Below are positions 1 through 7,979 of a DNA stretch of 64,000 nucleotides, in pieces (position 1 is the first letter of the stretch; every line of letters begins with the position of its first letter). The position numbers and the translations under genes are program-made. A model generated the notes under the pieces. That model was not told where the DNA came from and searched no databases. It worked only from the letters and a program-made list of their open reading frames with translations. The stretch spans positions 434,001 through 498,000 of the forward strand of contig NZ_LMQI01000002.1 of the NCBI RefSeq assembly GCF_001424125.1, read 5' to 3'. Origin of the DNA: Cellulomonas sp. Leaf395. GTDB lineage: Bacteria; Actinomycetota; Actinomycetes; Actinomycetales; Cellulomonadaceae.

Positions 1-342
1 CCGCGGGATGCCGCGCATCGTGTGGATGCCGAACCGCAGGCCCAGGGCGTGCACCCTCGCGGCGAGCGGCCCGAAGCCTGCACCGTCTGCCGCGCTCGGG
101 AAGCGTCCCGGGTCCGGCAGCAGCCGGCCGTGCTCGTCCAGCTCCAGCGGGGCGCTCGCGTTGTAGCCGTGCGAGCGCGCCGTCGGGTCGGACCAGTCGA
201 TGTCGACCACGACCGTGTCCCAGCCGAACGGCAGCAGGTGCTCGGCCATGAACTCGGCGTTGGCCAGCACCTCGGCCTCCGTCACCGTGGTGCCGTAGCA
301 GTCCCAGCTGTTCCAGCCCATCGGCGGGCGCGTTGATGTCAC
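1..342 (-). CDS. Alpha-galactosidase-like glycoside hydrolase (GH27 type), 3' end outside window
   Basis: Reading on the minus strand from a GTG at 342 (alternative ATG at 321), the protein begins with a short lead and then MGWNSWDCYGTTVTEAEV, followed by a stretch ending VVVDIDW. This MGWNSWxxY start and the VVVDxxW strand are the first strands of the GH27 (beta/alpha)8 barrel. The reading frame is open to the window edge, so only about 113 residues are seen and the catalytic aspartates are missing. No signal peptide is visible, so a cytoplasmic enzyme acting on an imported oligosaccharide or glycoside is likely. A purine-rich GGTGGGGCG sits just before the GTG. It lies 91 bases downstream of the isomerase gene on the same strand, so it probably belongs to the same sugar operon. 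Exact substrate unknown. Confidence 0.75.
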   Translation of the reverse strand, partial: MTSTRPPMGWNSWDCYGTTVTEAEVLANAEFMAEHLLPFGWDTVVVDIDWSDPTARSHGYNASAPLELDEHGRLLPDPGRFPSAADGAGFGPLAARVHALGLRFGIHTMRGIPR

Positions 343-433
343 CGCCCCACCGTTTCACGCTGCGGGCGGTTCACGCGAAGCAGACGCAGCACCGCCGAGC
401 ACGAGCACCAAGGTCTCCCCCGCGAGCCGACGA

Positions 434-1420
434 CTACGGGCGGGGTGGGCGGCAGACCACGACCTGAAGGTCAGGCCCCTCGATGGAGACCGGTCCGGCC
501 GAGGCGGGCAGCAGAACCGTCTGTCCGCGTCGCAGCGGAGCCGACCCGCTGCCGGCGACGAGAGCGCCCGTCCCGTCGACCACGACGAGCACCGCGAATC
601 CCGCGTCGAGCATCCGCGCACCGTTCCACCGCTCCACACGGAAGAACTCCGCCGCCCGAGACAGCAGGTCCCCCGAGGACGCCGCGGTCGCGCCCCGCAG
701 CTGAGCGATCTCGTCCGCGGACCACCCCCGACGGTCGACGGCCGCGAGCGCGACGTCGAACCCGAGGCCCAGGTGCCCGTCGGCGGATCCGTCGATCTCG
801 AACCCGGACCACTCCAGCAGGATCGACAGGTCGGTGGGCTCCTGCAGCTCGACGACAAACGCTCCCTGGCCGATCGCGTGCGGCAGACCGGCCGGGACCA
901 GCACCGCGTCGCCGGCGTCGAGGTCGAGCACGTGCATCGCGCCGAGCATGGCGTCCGTGTCCTGCGTCCGGACCCAGGCGGCCAGCTCGTCGGCCGCGAG
1001 ATCCCGCGTGAAGCCCAGGTGCACGCGCGCGGGCTCGAGCACGATCCACGCCTCGGTCTTGCCGTGCGCGAGGCCGAGGTGCTCGGCGGCGAACGGGACG
1101 TCGGGGTGGAAGTGCACGGGCAGGCGCTGGCCGGCGTCGAGCAGCTTGACCAGCAGCGCGGGGTCCGATCCGAACGCGGCGACGTGCTCGGCCCCGAGCC
1201 ACGCGACGGGGTCGGCGTCGATCGCGTCGCGCAGGAGCCGACCATCGGGCAGGACCGTCAGCCCGACGGGCTCGTGACCGAACACCGACGTGGCGGACCC
1301 GACCCAGTCCTCGGGCTCGTGGCTCGCGGCCGCTCCGGTGCCGCGGAAGCCGGCGATCTGACGCCCGCCCGCGTAGAACCGGTCGGCGGGCTGGTTGGCG
1401 AGAAGGAACAGCGGCTTCAC
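434..1420 (-). CDS. manA: Mannose-6-phosphate isomerase, class I (cupin)
   Basis: Interconverts aldose 6-phosphate (mannose-6-P) and fructose-6-P. The 328-residue protein opens with KPLFLLANQPADRFYAGGR. It carries the type I PMI cupin metal site: HFHPD around residue 95 and KTEAWIVLE about 20 residues later, then a second His in LPHAIGQG. The length fits the short bacterial class I enzymes. The start chosen is GTG 1420, whose GTGA overlaps the stop of the upstream DUF4432 gene, so translation is probably coupled. It sits with a sugar kinase and a ketose-bisphosphate aldolase, which suggests it feeds a ketose 6-phosphate to them. The real substrate could be another aldose 6-phosphate. Confidence 0.82.
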   Translation of the reverse strand: MKPLFLLANQPADRFYAGGRQIAGFRGTGAAASHEPEDWVGSATSVFGHEPVGLTVLPDGRLLRDAIDADPVAWLGAEHVAAFGSDPALLVKLLDAGQRLPVHFHPDVPFAAEHLGLAHGKTEAWIVLEPARVHLGFTRDLAADELAAWVRTQDTDAMLGAMHVLDLDAGDAVLVPAGLPHAIGQGAFVVELQEPTDLSILLEWSGFEIDGSADGHLGLGFDVALAAVDRRGWSADEIAQLRGATAASSGDLLSRAAEFFRVERWNGARMLDAGFAVLVVVDGTGALVAGSGSAPLRRGQTVLLPASAGPVSIEGPDLQVVVCRPPRP

Positions 1421-2361
1421 GAGAGTCCTTCGACAGCGATGCGGACGCCCGTGCGCCAGGTCGCGCCGGGCTCCAGCACCGGTGCGCCGGCGTTCGGTAG
1501 GTCGCGCTCCTGCCCGAACAGCGGGGCGTTGGTGGGTTCGACGCCGAGCACGTAGGCGCCGCGCGCGGGCCAGCTCCAGGTGCACAGGCGGGGCAGGGTC
1601 GCGCCGGTCCAGGTCACGACGACGTCGGGCCACTCCTCGTCGCCGACGAGGGTCGCCCTCGCACCGCGCACTCCGAGATGCTCGGCGACCACGGGGGCGA
1701 GGCCGGGTGCGGGCTCAGGGGTGATCAGTGGATGGCGGTCCGCCGGCAGCGGCTCACGGACGGCCCACTCGTCCGCGTCGACGTCCAGGCGCGCACCCGG
1801 TCGCAGGAACGGCGCCCCGAGGTTCACGTGGTACAGCAGCGGGACGCCGACGGTCCGGTCGCCGACGTTGCGGACCACGTCGCGCACCTCGACCGCGGGT
1901 GTCCCGGTCGACGCGACCACCTCGCGCTCGACGAGGATGCGCGACCCGCCGAGAGACGTGTGCGCGACGGTCCCGCGGACGGTCACCGTCCAGCCCTCGT
2001 CGGTTCGGTCGCGCGACCAGTGCACGTCGGCCGCGGGCGTCAGGTGGTGGGTGCCGTGCTGGCCCAACGAGCCGCGCGGTTCGCCGATGTTGTCCGGGCC
2101 ACAGGTGGCCAGGAGCCCACCGAGGAAGCGCGACTCCCAGTCCCGACCGGGACCCGGGTCGATGGGGTTGGGCGACCGCCATGCGACGGGTGTCGACCCC
2201 CACCACGTCGCGCCGAGGTCCAGCCCGCGGCCCGGCAGGACGTCGAAGGCGAGCCCGCCGGCCAGGCGCACGGCGATCACCCTGGCGCGCTCCTCGACGC
2301 TCGCGAGCGCCTCCGGCTGGGAGACCCGGCCGTCGTCGGTCAGCTCGCCCCAGCCGGTCAT
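1417..2361 (-). CDS. DUF4432 / aldose-1-epimerase-like protein
   Basis: 314 residues resembling the galactose-mutarotase-like beta-sandwich proteins of the DUF4432 family. Visible landmarks are the N-terminal strand FDVLPGRGLDLGATWWG, GQHGTHHLTPA near residue 100, LLYHVNLGAPF near 190, and a C-terminal YVLGVEPTNAP. The conserved H-L-T-P and Y-H-x-N segments match the ligand pocket of the mutarotase fold. It likely interconverts anomers of the sugar handled by this locus, but a catalytic role has not been proven for the family as far as I know. ATG 2361 overlaps the stop of the kinase gene (ATGA), and its own stop overlaps the start of the isomerase, so it is the middle gene of a tightly coupled unit. 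Confidence 0.7.
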   Translation of the reverse strand: MTGWGELTDDGRVSQPEALASVEERARVIAVRLAGGLAFDVLPGRGLDLGATWWGSTPVAWRSPNPIDPGPGRDWESRFLGGLLATCGPDNIGEPRGSLGQHGTHHLTPAADVHWSRDRTDEGWTVTVRGTVAHTSLGGSRILVEREVVASTGTPAVEVRDVVRNVGDRTVGVPLLYHVNLGAPFLRPGARLDVDADEWAVREPLPADRHPLITPEPAPGLAPVVAEHLGVRGARATLVGDEEWPDVVVTWTGATLPRLCTWSWPARGAYVLGVEPTNAPLFGQERDLPNAGAPVLEPGATWRTGVRIAVEGLS

Positions 2362-3548
2362 CGTGGGTCCAGGGCCGCGAGGAAGCCGCCGACGAACGAG
2401 TCGCCCAGCCCGATGGTCGTCGGGTTGGCGACACCGCTCAGGTCCAGGGCCGGCACGACGCAGGCGTCGGGGCCGATCAGGTCCGCGACGTCCTTCACGA
2501 GCCCTTGGACGGTCGTCCCGGGCGCGAGGGAAGCCGTCGCCGCGTAGTCGTCGGCCGTGAAGCCGTCGCCGAACCAGAAACGGGTGCTCGCCATCGTGAT
2601 CCCGCCGACGAGCGCGGGCCGGAGCGATGTCGCCCGTTGCCCGACCGCCAGTGCCCAGTACTTGGTGTGCACCACGAGCGTCGGCGCCGGAACGACGTCC
2701 TGCAGCTCCCGGACAGCCTTCGCGACCGCTGGCCCGTCGAGGAGGTCGACCGTGCGTCCCAGGTACGCCTGCATCTCGTCCTCGTTGAGGCTGTAGATGT
2801 CCGCCGTCCACACCATCTCGTCGCGCACGCGTCGGCTCAGCGCCGGCACGTGGTAACCCGCGTCCTCGAAGACGACGAGCGCGTCCGGAGGGAGTGCTCG
2901 CATCGCGTCGCGCACCTGGGCCAGGCGCGACTCGAGAGTCGCCGGGTCCTGGATCACGTTGAAGGACGATAGGAGGAAGACGTCGGCCGTGCGCAGCGCG
3001 TCAGGCAGGTCCGCCGCGATCCGCAGCTCGCGGTGGGGCGGGTCGTTGGCGTAGATGACCCGGTTGGGGTGCGGGGCGACCAGCTCGACGTCCCCCAACC
3101 GGACCCGCGTCCCTGCCGGGTACTGCACGATCAGGTGCGGGTCGAGGGTGTCCTCGACCGCGCTCGACACGTAGTCGACGGAGGCCGGCAGGAGCCGGCG
3201 GACGTTGTCGTCGATCGAGACCAGGTGCATCGTGCTCGGCACCCCGAGCACGTCCATCGCGATCGCCGCCCGCACGCACGTCCCCCCGAGCGTGACCTCC
3301 TTGTGGAAGCGCGCGGCGAACTCCTCGACGATGTCGGAGGAGGCGACGAACCGCTCTCCCCCGACACCGTCACGGACGAACGCGAGCAGGCTGCGCACCA
3401 GGTCGCGCACGGAGTCGACCGGGGTGGTCCGGTCCAGGTCCTCGGGGCCGATCCGGTGCTCCGCAGCGAGCTGCTCGAGCACCCCCGGGTCCCAGCGGAT
3501 CTCGTAGTCGACCGTGCCGCCCATGCCCAGCACGAACTTCGTGCTCAT
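2358..3548 (-). CDS. Sugar kinase of the ADP-dependent phosphofructokinase/glucokinase family
   Basis: 396-residue member of the ribokinase superfamily most like the ADP-dependent glucokinase/phosphofructokinase group (PF04587). The sequence shows LGGTCVRAAIAMDVLG near residue 90 (sugar-binding GG region), the NxxE-type SLNEDEMQAYLG near residue 240, and the catalytic GLGDSFVGGF near the C-terminus, where the Asp is the general base. The family was first known from archaeal glycolysis and uses ADP rather than ATP as phosphoryl donor. With the aldolase just upstream, the likely product is a ketose 1,6-bisphosphate, so phosphofructokinase-like activity is inferred. ATG 3548 lies 44 bases from the aldolase stop. 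Nucleotide preference cannot be read directly. Confidence 0.7.
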   Translation of the reverse strand: MSTKFVLGMGGTVDYEIRWDPGVLEQLAAEHRIGPEDLDRTTPVDSVRDLVRSLLAFVRDGVGGERFVASSDIVEEFAARFHKEVTLGGTCVRAAIAMDVLGVPSTMHLVSIDDNVRRLLPASVDYVSSAVEDTLDPHLIVQYPAGTRVRLGDVELVAPHPNRVIYANDPPHRELRIAADLPDALRTADVFLLSSFNVIQDPATLESRLAQVRDAMRALPPDALVVFEDAGYHVPALSRRVRDEMVWTADIYSLNEDEMQAYLGRTVDLLDGPAVAKAVRELQDVVPAPTLVVHTKYWALAVGQRATSLRPALVGGITMASTRFWFGDGFTADDYAATASLAPGTTVQGLVKDVADLIGPDACVVPALDLSGVANPTTIGLGDSFVGGFLAALDPR

Positions 3549-3592
3549 CGATCGACTGCTCCCTCTCGCGTGTGGCTGGCTGACCGATCCGG

Positions 3593-4459
3593 TCAGTACA
3601 GGTCGGCCTTGCCGGCGGCGTCGAACAGGTGGATCTTCTGCGCGGCGACCTCCTGCATGGCCTCGATGCACGGCGGCTGGATCAGGAGCGGCTCTCGCAG
3701 CGTGGTGTCCGCGAGGACCTCGCGCATCTTGTCGTGGTACGCGACCTTGATGTCGCTGGAGATGTTGATCTTGTTGACGCCGAGCTTGACCGACTGGCCG
3801 ATCTCACCGTCCGGGTTGCCGGAGCCGCCGTGCAGGACGAGCGGGATGGGCAGCAGCGCCTTGATCTGCTGCAGCAGGTCGAGCCGGAGCTCCGGGGTCA
3901 CGTGCTTCGGGTACAGGCCGTGCGCGGTGCCGATGGCGATCGCGAGGCTGTCCACGCCGGTGCGCTGGACGTACTCGACGGCCTCGGCCGGGTCGGTGAA
4001 CGCGATCTGGGAGACGAGCACACCGTCCTCGGCCTGCTCGTCGAGCTTGCCGATGGTGCCCAGCTCACCCTCGACGGAGACGCCGACGGAGTGGGCCGTC
4101 TCGACGACCTTCTTGGTGATCGCGACGTTGTCCTCGAACGGCTGCATCGACGCGTCGATCATGGCGGAGGTGAACCCGTACTGGATCGCCTCGAGCACCT
4201 GCTCGTAGGAGCCGCCGTGGTCCCAGTGGATGGCCACCGGCACCGACGACCGGTGCGCGCGCTGGATCAGCGCGGGCAGGGCGTCGCGGCCCAGGTGGGC
4301 CACCTCGTCGGGGTGGATCGCGACGATGAGCGGGGCGTTCAGCTTCTCGGAGATCTCGAAGATCCCCTTGCCCATCGCGTAGTCGCTGATGTTGAAGGCG
4401 GGGATGGCGAAGTAGTTCTCATTCGCCACCGCGAGCAGGTCTCGGCCGTTCATCAACAT
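3593..4459 (-). CDS. Class II ketose-bisphosphate aldolase (tagatose/fructose-bisphosphate aldolase family)
   Basis: Zinc-dependent retro-aldol cleavage of a ketose 1,6-bisphosphate to DHAP and glyceraldehyde-3-P. The 288-residue protein has the GatY/KbaY/Fba-II signature: AIPAFNISD near residue 20, the zinc-binding VAIHWDHGGSYE near 80 (catalytic Asp, zinc His), AIGTAHGLYPK near 175 and VLHGGSGNPDGEI near 207. Start ATG 4459 follows an AGGAAAG element 12 bases upstream; a second ATG at 4453 is an alternative. The stop is 44 bases before the kinase start. Fructose versus tagatose stereospecificity cannot be decided here. Confidence 0.85.
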   Translation of the reverse strand: MLMNGRDLLAVANENYFAIPAFNISDYAMGKGIFEISEKLNAPLIVAIHPDEVAHLGRDALPALIQRAHRSSVPVAIHWDHGGSYEQVLEAIQYGFTSAMIDASMQPFEDNVAITKKVVETAHSVGVSVEGELGTIGKLDEQAEDGVLVSQIAFTDPAEAVEYVQRTGVDSLAIAIGTAHGLYPKHVTPELRLDLLQQIKALLPIPLVLHGGSGNPDGEIGQSVKLGVNKINISSDIKVAYHDKMREVLADTTLREPLLIQPPCIEAMQEVAAQKIHLFDAAGKADLY

Positions 4460-4506
4460 GGTGTGTATCAACTTTCCTGTGTGGGTGTTTCTTCGGGGAG
4501 GGGGGT

Positions 4507-5391
4507 CTAGATCTTCACAGCGCCGGCGGTCATCCCCCCGATGAAATAGCGCTGGAAGAAGAGGAAGAGAACAAGCACGGGAATGCACCCGAGAATGCTC
4601 ATCGCCATCATCTCGTTCCATTCGTACGAGTGCTGGCCCATGAGGAGCTGGATGCCGATGGGCACCGTGCGCATGTCTTCGGTCCTGGTCAGGGTCAAGG
4701 CGAACAGGAACTCGTTCCAGCAGATCATGAACGTGTACACGCCGACGGACACCAGGCCCGGCACGGAGATGGGCATGAGAATGCGCCACAATGCGGTCAG
4801 CGGACCGGCGCCGTCCACCTTGACGGCCTCGTCCAGCTCCTTGGGCAGGGTATTGAAATACCCCGTCATCATGATGATCGCGTACGGCAGCGTGAAGACC
4901 ATGTAGGTGAGGATCAGACCCTGGTAGGTGTTGTAGAGCTTGAGCGCCACGACCAGCCCGAAGTACGGGATCAGCAGCGTGATCGGCGGCACCGCCTGGA
5001 CGGAGACGACGACCACGTTGATCGTCTTCTTGCCCCAGAACTCGTACCGGCTGAACGCGTACGCCGCGTGCACCGCCACGATCAGCGACAGCGCGGTCAC
5101 CGACAGCGCGATGACGTAGCTGTTGAAGAAGAACCGCAGCTTCGTCGGGTCGGTGAGGATCGTGGTGTACGCGTCGAACGAGAACCCCGGCGTGATGAGG
5201 CGCGGCGGGAACTCGAAGATCTCCGGGTTGGTCTTGAACGAGCTGGAGAGCATCCACACCACGGGGAGCGCCGCGAAGCAGGCACCGAGGATCAACGCGA
5301 CGACCAGTGCGGCCCTCTGACCGGTCTTCTTTGGCGGGGTTCGAAGCGCGGGACGTTCGGAGGTCACCGCAGGGGTTGCGAGCGTGGTCAT
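4507..5391 (-). CDS. Carbohydrate ABC transporter permease (MalG type)
   Basis: 294-residue inner-membrane permease of a CUT1-type sugar importer. After a basic N-terminus it has six hydrophobic segments (first around residues 27-48). The EAA loop ELDEAVKVDGAGPLTALWR near residue 185 is the coupling helix that docks on the ATPase. The C-terminus ends in RYFIGGMTAGAVKI, typical for MalG-like subunits. It pairs with the MalF-type permease, whose stop lies one base upstream of this ATG. There is no ATP-binding subunit gene in the locus, so a shared multi-sugar ATPase encoded elsewhere is inferred. Confidence 0.9.
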   Translation of the reverse strand: MTTLATPAVTSERPALRTPPKKTGQRAALVVALILGACFAALPVVWMLSSSFKTNPEIFEFPPRLITPGFSFDAYTTILTDPTKLRFFFNSYVIALSVTALSLIVAVHAAYAFSRYEFWGKKTINVVVVSVQAVPPITLLIPYFGLVVALKLYNTYQGLILTYMVFTLPYAIIMMTGYFNTLPKELDEAVKVDGAGPLTALWRILMPISVPGLVSVGVYTFMICWNEFLFALTLTRTEDMRTVPIGIQLLMGQHSYEWNEMMAMSILGCIPVLVLFLFFQRYFIGGMTAGAVKI

Positions 5392-5392
5392 C

Positions 5393-6355
5393 TCAGTCCC
5401 TCGCCTTCTGGTGCCGCACGTAGAAGAACGCGAGAACCATCGACATGAGGAGCACGAGGACCGCGGCCGCGGAGGCGACGGAGAACTCGTACTCGGTGAA
5501 CGCGAGCTTGTACGTGAAGGTCGAGAGCACCTCGGTGGAGTTGATGGGTCCGCCGCCGGTGGTCATCCAGATCAGCGCGAACTGCTGCGTGGTCCAGATG
5601 AAGTCCAGGAGCGCCATCGAGATGATGATCGGCCGCAGCTGCGGGAGCGTGACGTTGCGGAACTGGGCCACCACGCCGGCACCGTCGACCTTGGCGGCCT
5701 CGTACAGCTCGCGGGGAATCCCCTGCAGACCGGCCAGCAGCGAGATCATGAAGAACGGGTAGCCCGACCAGATGTTGATGAACGTGACCGCGGCCAGCGC
5801 CGTCGACGGGTTGGCCAGCCACTCGGTCGCGCCGTCCGTGATGCCGGCGGACCCGAGCAGGTAGTTGACGACACCGTTCGGGCTGAGCAGCAACCGCCAC
5901 AGCACCGCCACGATCGCGACCGTGAACAGCCACGGCAGGATGTACAGGACCCGGAAGAAAGCCTTCGTGCGGTCCTTCAGGAGCGGCGAGTTGAGCATGA
6001 GCGCGAACGTCAGTCCGATCACGAAGTGCACCACCACCGAGGAGATGGTGAACACCAGCGTGTTGCGCACCGCGGTGAAGAACACCGGGTCGGTCAGCAC
6101 CTCGAGATAGTTCTCGAAGCCCACGAACGCCGGGTTCTTGTTCGTGATCACCCGGTCCATCAGCGAGTAGCTGACGACCATGATGATCGGCGTGATCATC
6201 AGGATGATCAGGAGCACACCGGTCGGGGTGAGGAATCCGTAGGGCGTCAGCGTCCGCTTGATCCGGCCGATCGTGCGCGTCCGGGCGGAGTCTGCGCCGG
6301 GGGGCGGGGCGGACGTGACGGTCCGCGACGTCGCGGGCGTAGAGGTCTGTGACAT
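5393..6355 (-). CDS. Carbohydrate ABC transporter permease (MalF/UgpA type)
   Basis: 320 residues with a Pro/Ser/Thr-rich cytoplasmic N-terminus of about 40 residues, a first membrane helix GFLTPTGVLLIILMITPI, and the EAA loop ELYEAAKVDGAGVVAQFRN near residue 215. The periplasmic loop NPAFVGFENYLEVL is the usual MalF/UgpA feature. It forms the heteromeric channel with the downstream MalG-type permease. A GC-rich hairpin lies between this gene and the binding-protein gene upstream, which would lower permease expression relative to the binding protein. Confidence 0.9.
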   Translation of the reverse strand: MSQTSTPATSRTVTSAPPPGADSARTRTIGRIKRTLTPYGFLTPTGVLLIILMITPIIMVVSYSLMDRVITNKNPAFVGFENYLEVLTDPVFFTAVRNTLVFTISSVVVHFVIGLTFALMLNSPLLKDRTKAFFRVLYILPWLFTVAIVAVLWRLLLSPNGVVNYLLGSAGITDGATEWLANPSTALAAVTFINIWSGYPFFMISLLAGLQGIPRELYEAAKVDGAGVVAQFRNVTLPQLRPIIISMALLDFIWTTQQFALIWMTTGGGPINSTEVLSTFTYKLAFTEYEFSVASAAAVLVLLMSMVLAFFYVRHQKARD

Positions 6356-6380
6356 GGACTCGCGGCTCTCTCCTGGGGGG

Positions 6381-6416
6381 TCGGGCCGCGCCGGTCGTGC
6401 CTCCGGCGCGGCCCGG
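6381..6416 (-). terminator. Intercistronic GC hairpin between binding protein and permeases
   Basis: A perfect 12-bp stem (GGGCCGCGCCGG at 6383-6394 with CCGGCGCGGCCC at 6403-6414), extendable by one C-G pair, closes an 8-base loop. There is no U-tract after it on the transcribed strand. It lies between the end of the solute-binding protein gene and the start of the permease genes. Such hairpins often act as partial terminators or 3' stabilisers that raise the level of the binding protein; that role is inferred. Confidence 0.6.
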
Positions 6417-6434
6417 GCGTTCCGGGCTGGTGGC

Positions 6435-7715
6435 CTAGAACTCCTCTTCCCACTTGGTCTGGGCCGCGGCGAGCGCGTCCTCCATCGACTGCTGGCCGTC
6501 GAGCGCCTTCTGGAACTCCTCGCCGAAGTCCCGCATGAGCTGCTCGGCCACAGGCAGTCCGGTGAACTCGTTGGCCGGGAACCCGGACTGGTAGATCTCG
6601 AACGCGGTGGCGAACAGCTCGTCCTCCTCGACGAAGTCGGGGACGGAGGTTGTGTTGCCCGGGAAGGCGTTGGCGATCGACGACAGCTCGCTGTTGACGG
6701 ACTCGCTCATCAGGAACTCGACGAGCTTGAACGCCTCTTCCTTGTGCTCGGAGTTCTCGGCGATGCCGATGCCCCAGGACGCGTACGGGATGCCGCGCTC
6801 GCCGGTGTAGTCGTCCTCGGCGGGGATCGCCGCGATGCTGAAGTTCAGGTCCGGGTTGGACTCGCGGATGAGGTTCACATGCGCGAGGGAGTCGATCATC
6901 ATGCCGACCCGGCCGTTGCTGAACTCCTCGACCTTGTCCTGCTCCTTCATGGTGAAGGAGCCCGGTGCGATGACTCCGTCGTCCCACAGGCCCTGGATGT
7001 ACTCGGTGGCGCTGGTGACGTCCTCGTTGTCGGTCAGCGCGGGCTGGCCGGCGTCGAGCATCGAGCCACCAGACGCCCACACCCAGGACATGACGTCGTT
7101 CTGGATGCCGTTGGGTGCCTCGAGCGACAGCGGGAGGATCCAGCCGTAGGTGTTCTCGCTTGTGATCTTGGCCGCCGCGTCCGCGAACTCCGTGCGGTTG
7201 GTGGGCGGCGCGGTGACGCCGGCCCCGGCGAGCAGGTCGTCGTTGGTGAACATCGGGTAGACGAAGTTCACGACGGGGATCATGTACGTCTTGTCGTCGA
7301 CCTTGACCTGGCTGGCTAGCTGCGACTCGTCGTAGCCCGCCTCGGCCATGACGGCGGACAGGTCGGTGATCGCCCCTTGGTCGGCGAAGTCGCTGACCCA
7401 GGCGCCGTCGAGACCGACGACGTCGGACATGGTCCCGGCGGCGGCGCCGGCGACGACCTGCTCCTTCGTCGAGGCATAGGGACCCGAGAGCAGGTCGACC
7501 GTGATGCCGGGGTTCTCCTCCTCGAACTGGTCCATCAGCGCGCGGAACGCGCCGTCGGGAAGCTCGGGCTCCCACCACTGCGAGAACTCGAGGGTGACGT
7601 CGCCACCCTCTCCTTCGTCCGTCCCCGCGTCTCCCCCACCGGAGCACGCCGCGAGTGCGAGCGATGCGACACCGGTGAGTGCAATGAAGCGTCCAACGTG
7701 AGCGCCCTTGCCCAT
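6435..7715 (-). CDS. Extracellular sugar-binding lipoprotein of an ABC importer
   Basis: 426-residue family 1 solute-binding protein. The signal peptide is short, with a lipobox LALAAC placing the lipidated Cys at residue 24, followed by a Gly/Asp/Glu-rich linker. The mature part starts VTLEFSQWWEPELPDGAF and contains GVTAPPTNRTEF, typical of CUT1 binding proteins. ATG 7715 is preferred over ATG 7727 because GGGGAG lies directly upstream of it; the shorter start also gives a normal signal peptide. It is the first gene of the minus-strand sugar operon, read from a good promoter at 7782-7810. The ligand is not readable from the sequence. Confidence 0.88.
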   Translation of the reverse strand: MGKGAHVGRFIALTGVASLALAACSGGGDAGTDEGEGGDVTLEFSQWWEPELPDGAFRALMDQFEEENPGITVDLLSGPYASTKEQVVAGAAAGTMSDVVGLDGAWVSDFADQGAITDLSAVMAEAGYDESQLASQVKVDDKTYMIPVVNFVYPMFTNDDLLAGAGVTAPPTNRTEFADAAAKITSENTYGWILPLSLEAPNGIQNDVMSWVWASGGSMLDAGQPALTDNEDVTSATEYIQGLWDDGVIAPGSFTMKEQDKVEEFSNGRVGMMIDSLAHVNLIRESNPDLNFSIAAIPAEDDYTGERGIPYASWGIGIAENSEHKEEAFKLVEFLMSESVNSELSSIANAFPGNTTSVPDFVEEDELFATAFEIYQSGFPANEFTGLPVAEQLMRDFGEEFQKALDGQQSMEDALAAAQTKWEEEF

Positions 7716-7756
7716 GACTCTCCCCATCCTCAGGTCCTGCCGCTTCGTGCGACTGT

Positions 7757-7771
7757 GTGCGCACTTTTGCG
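7757..7771. promoter_or_regulatory. Palindromic operator candidate for the DeoR regulator
   Basis: Two nested dyads overlap here: the perfect GTGCGCAC (7757-7764) and CGCA-CTTT-TGCG (7760-7771). They lie 10 bases downstream of the -10 box of the minus-strand promoter, about where transcription would start, which is a usual repressor position. Assignment to the divergent DeoR gene product is inferred. Confidence 0.4.
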
Positions 7772-7781
7772 TGTTTCCGCC

Positions 7782-7810
7782 AACGTAGACCCGCGGATCT
7801 GCGTCGTCAA
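7782..7810 (-). promoter_or_regulatory. Sigma-70-type promoter of the sugar operon
   Basis: On the minus strand TTGACG (7810-7805) and TACGTT (7787-7782) are separated by exactly 17 bases, close to the actinobacterial housekeeping consensus TTGACn/TAnnnT. It reads into the binding-protein gene that starts at 7715. Confidence 0.6.
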
Positions 7811-7979
7811 GCGGAACTTGGCACTCGCAACCACCGCGTGACCAGCCGAGCCGCGCGCCCCACAGGCCTGCACCTTTGCTCTGAACTGGGCATATGACCG
7901 GCTTCGCGCTCGTCCAGCAGGTTCTTCGAGTGCATGCGGTTTCTCGCACAAACCTGCATCGCTGTGGTTCAGTACTCCC

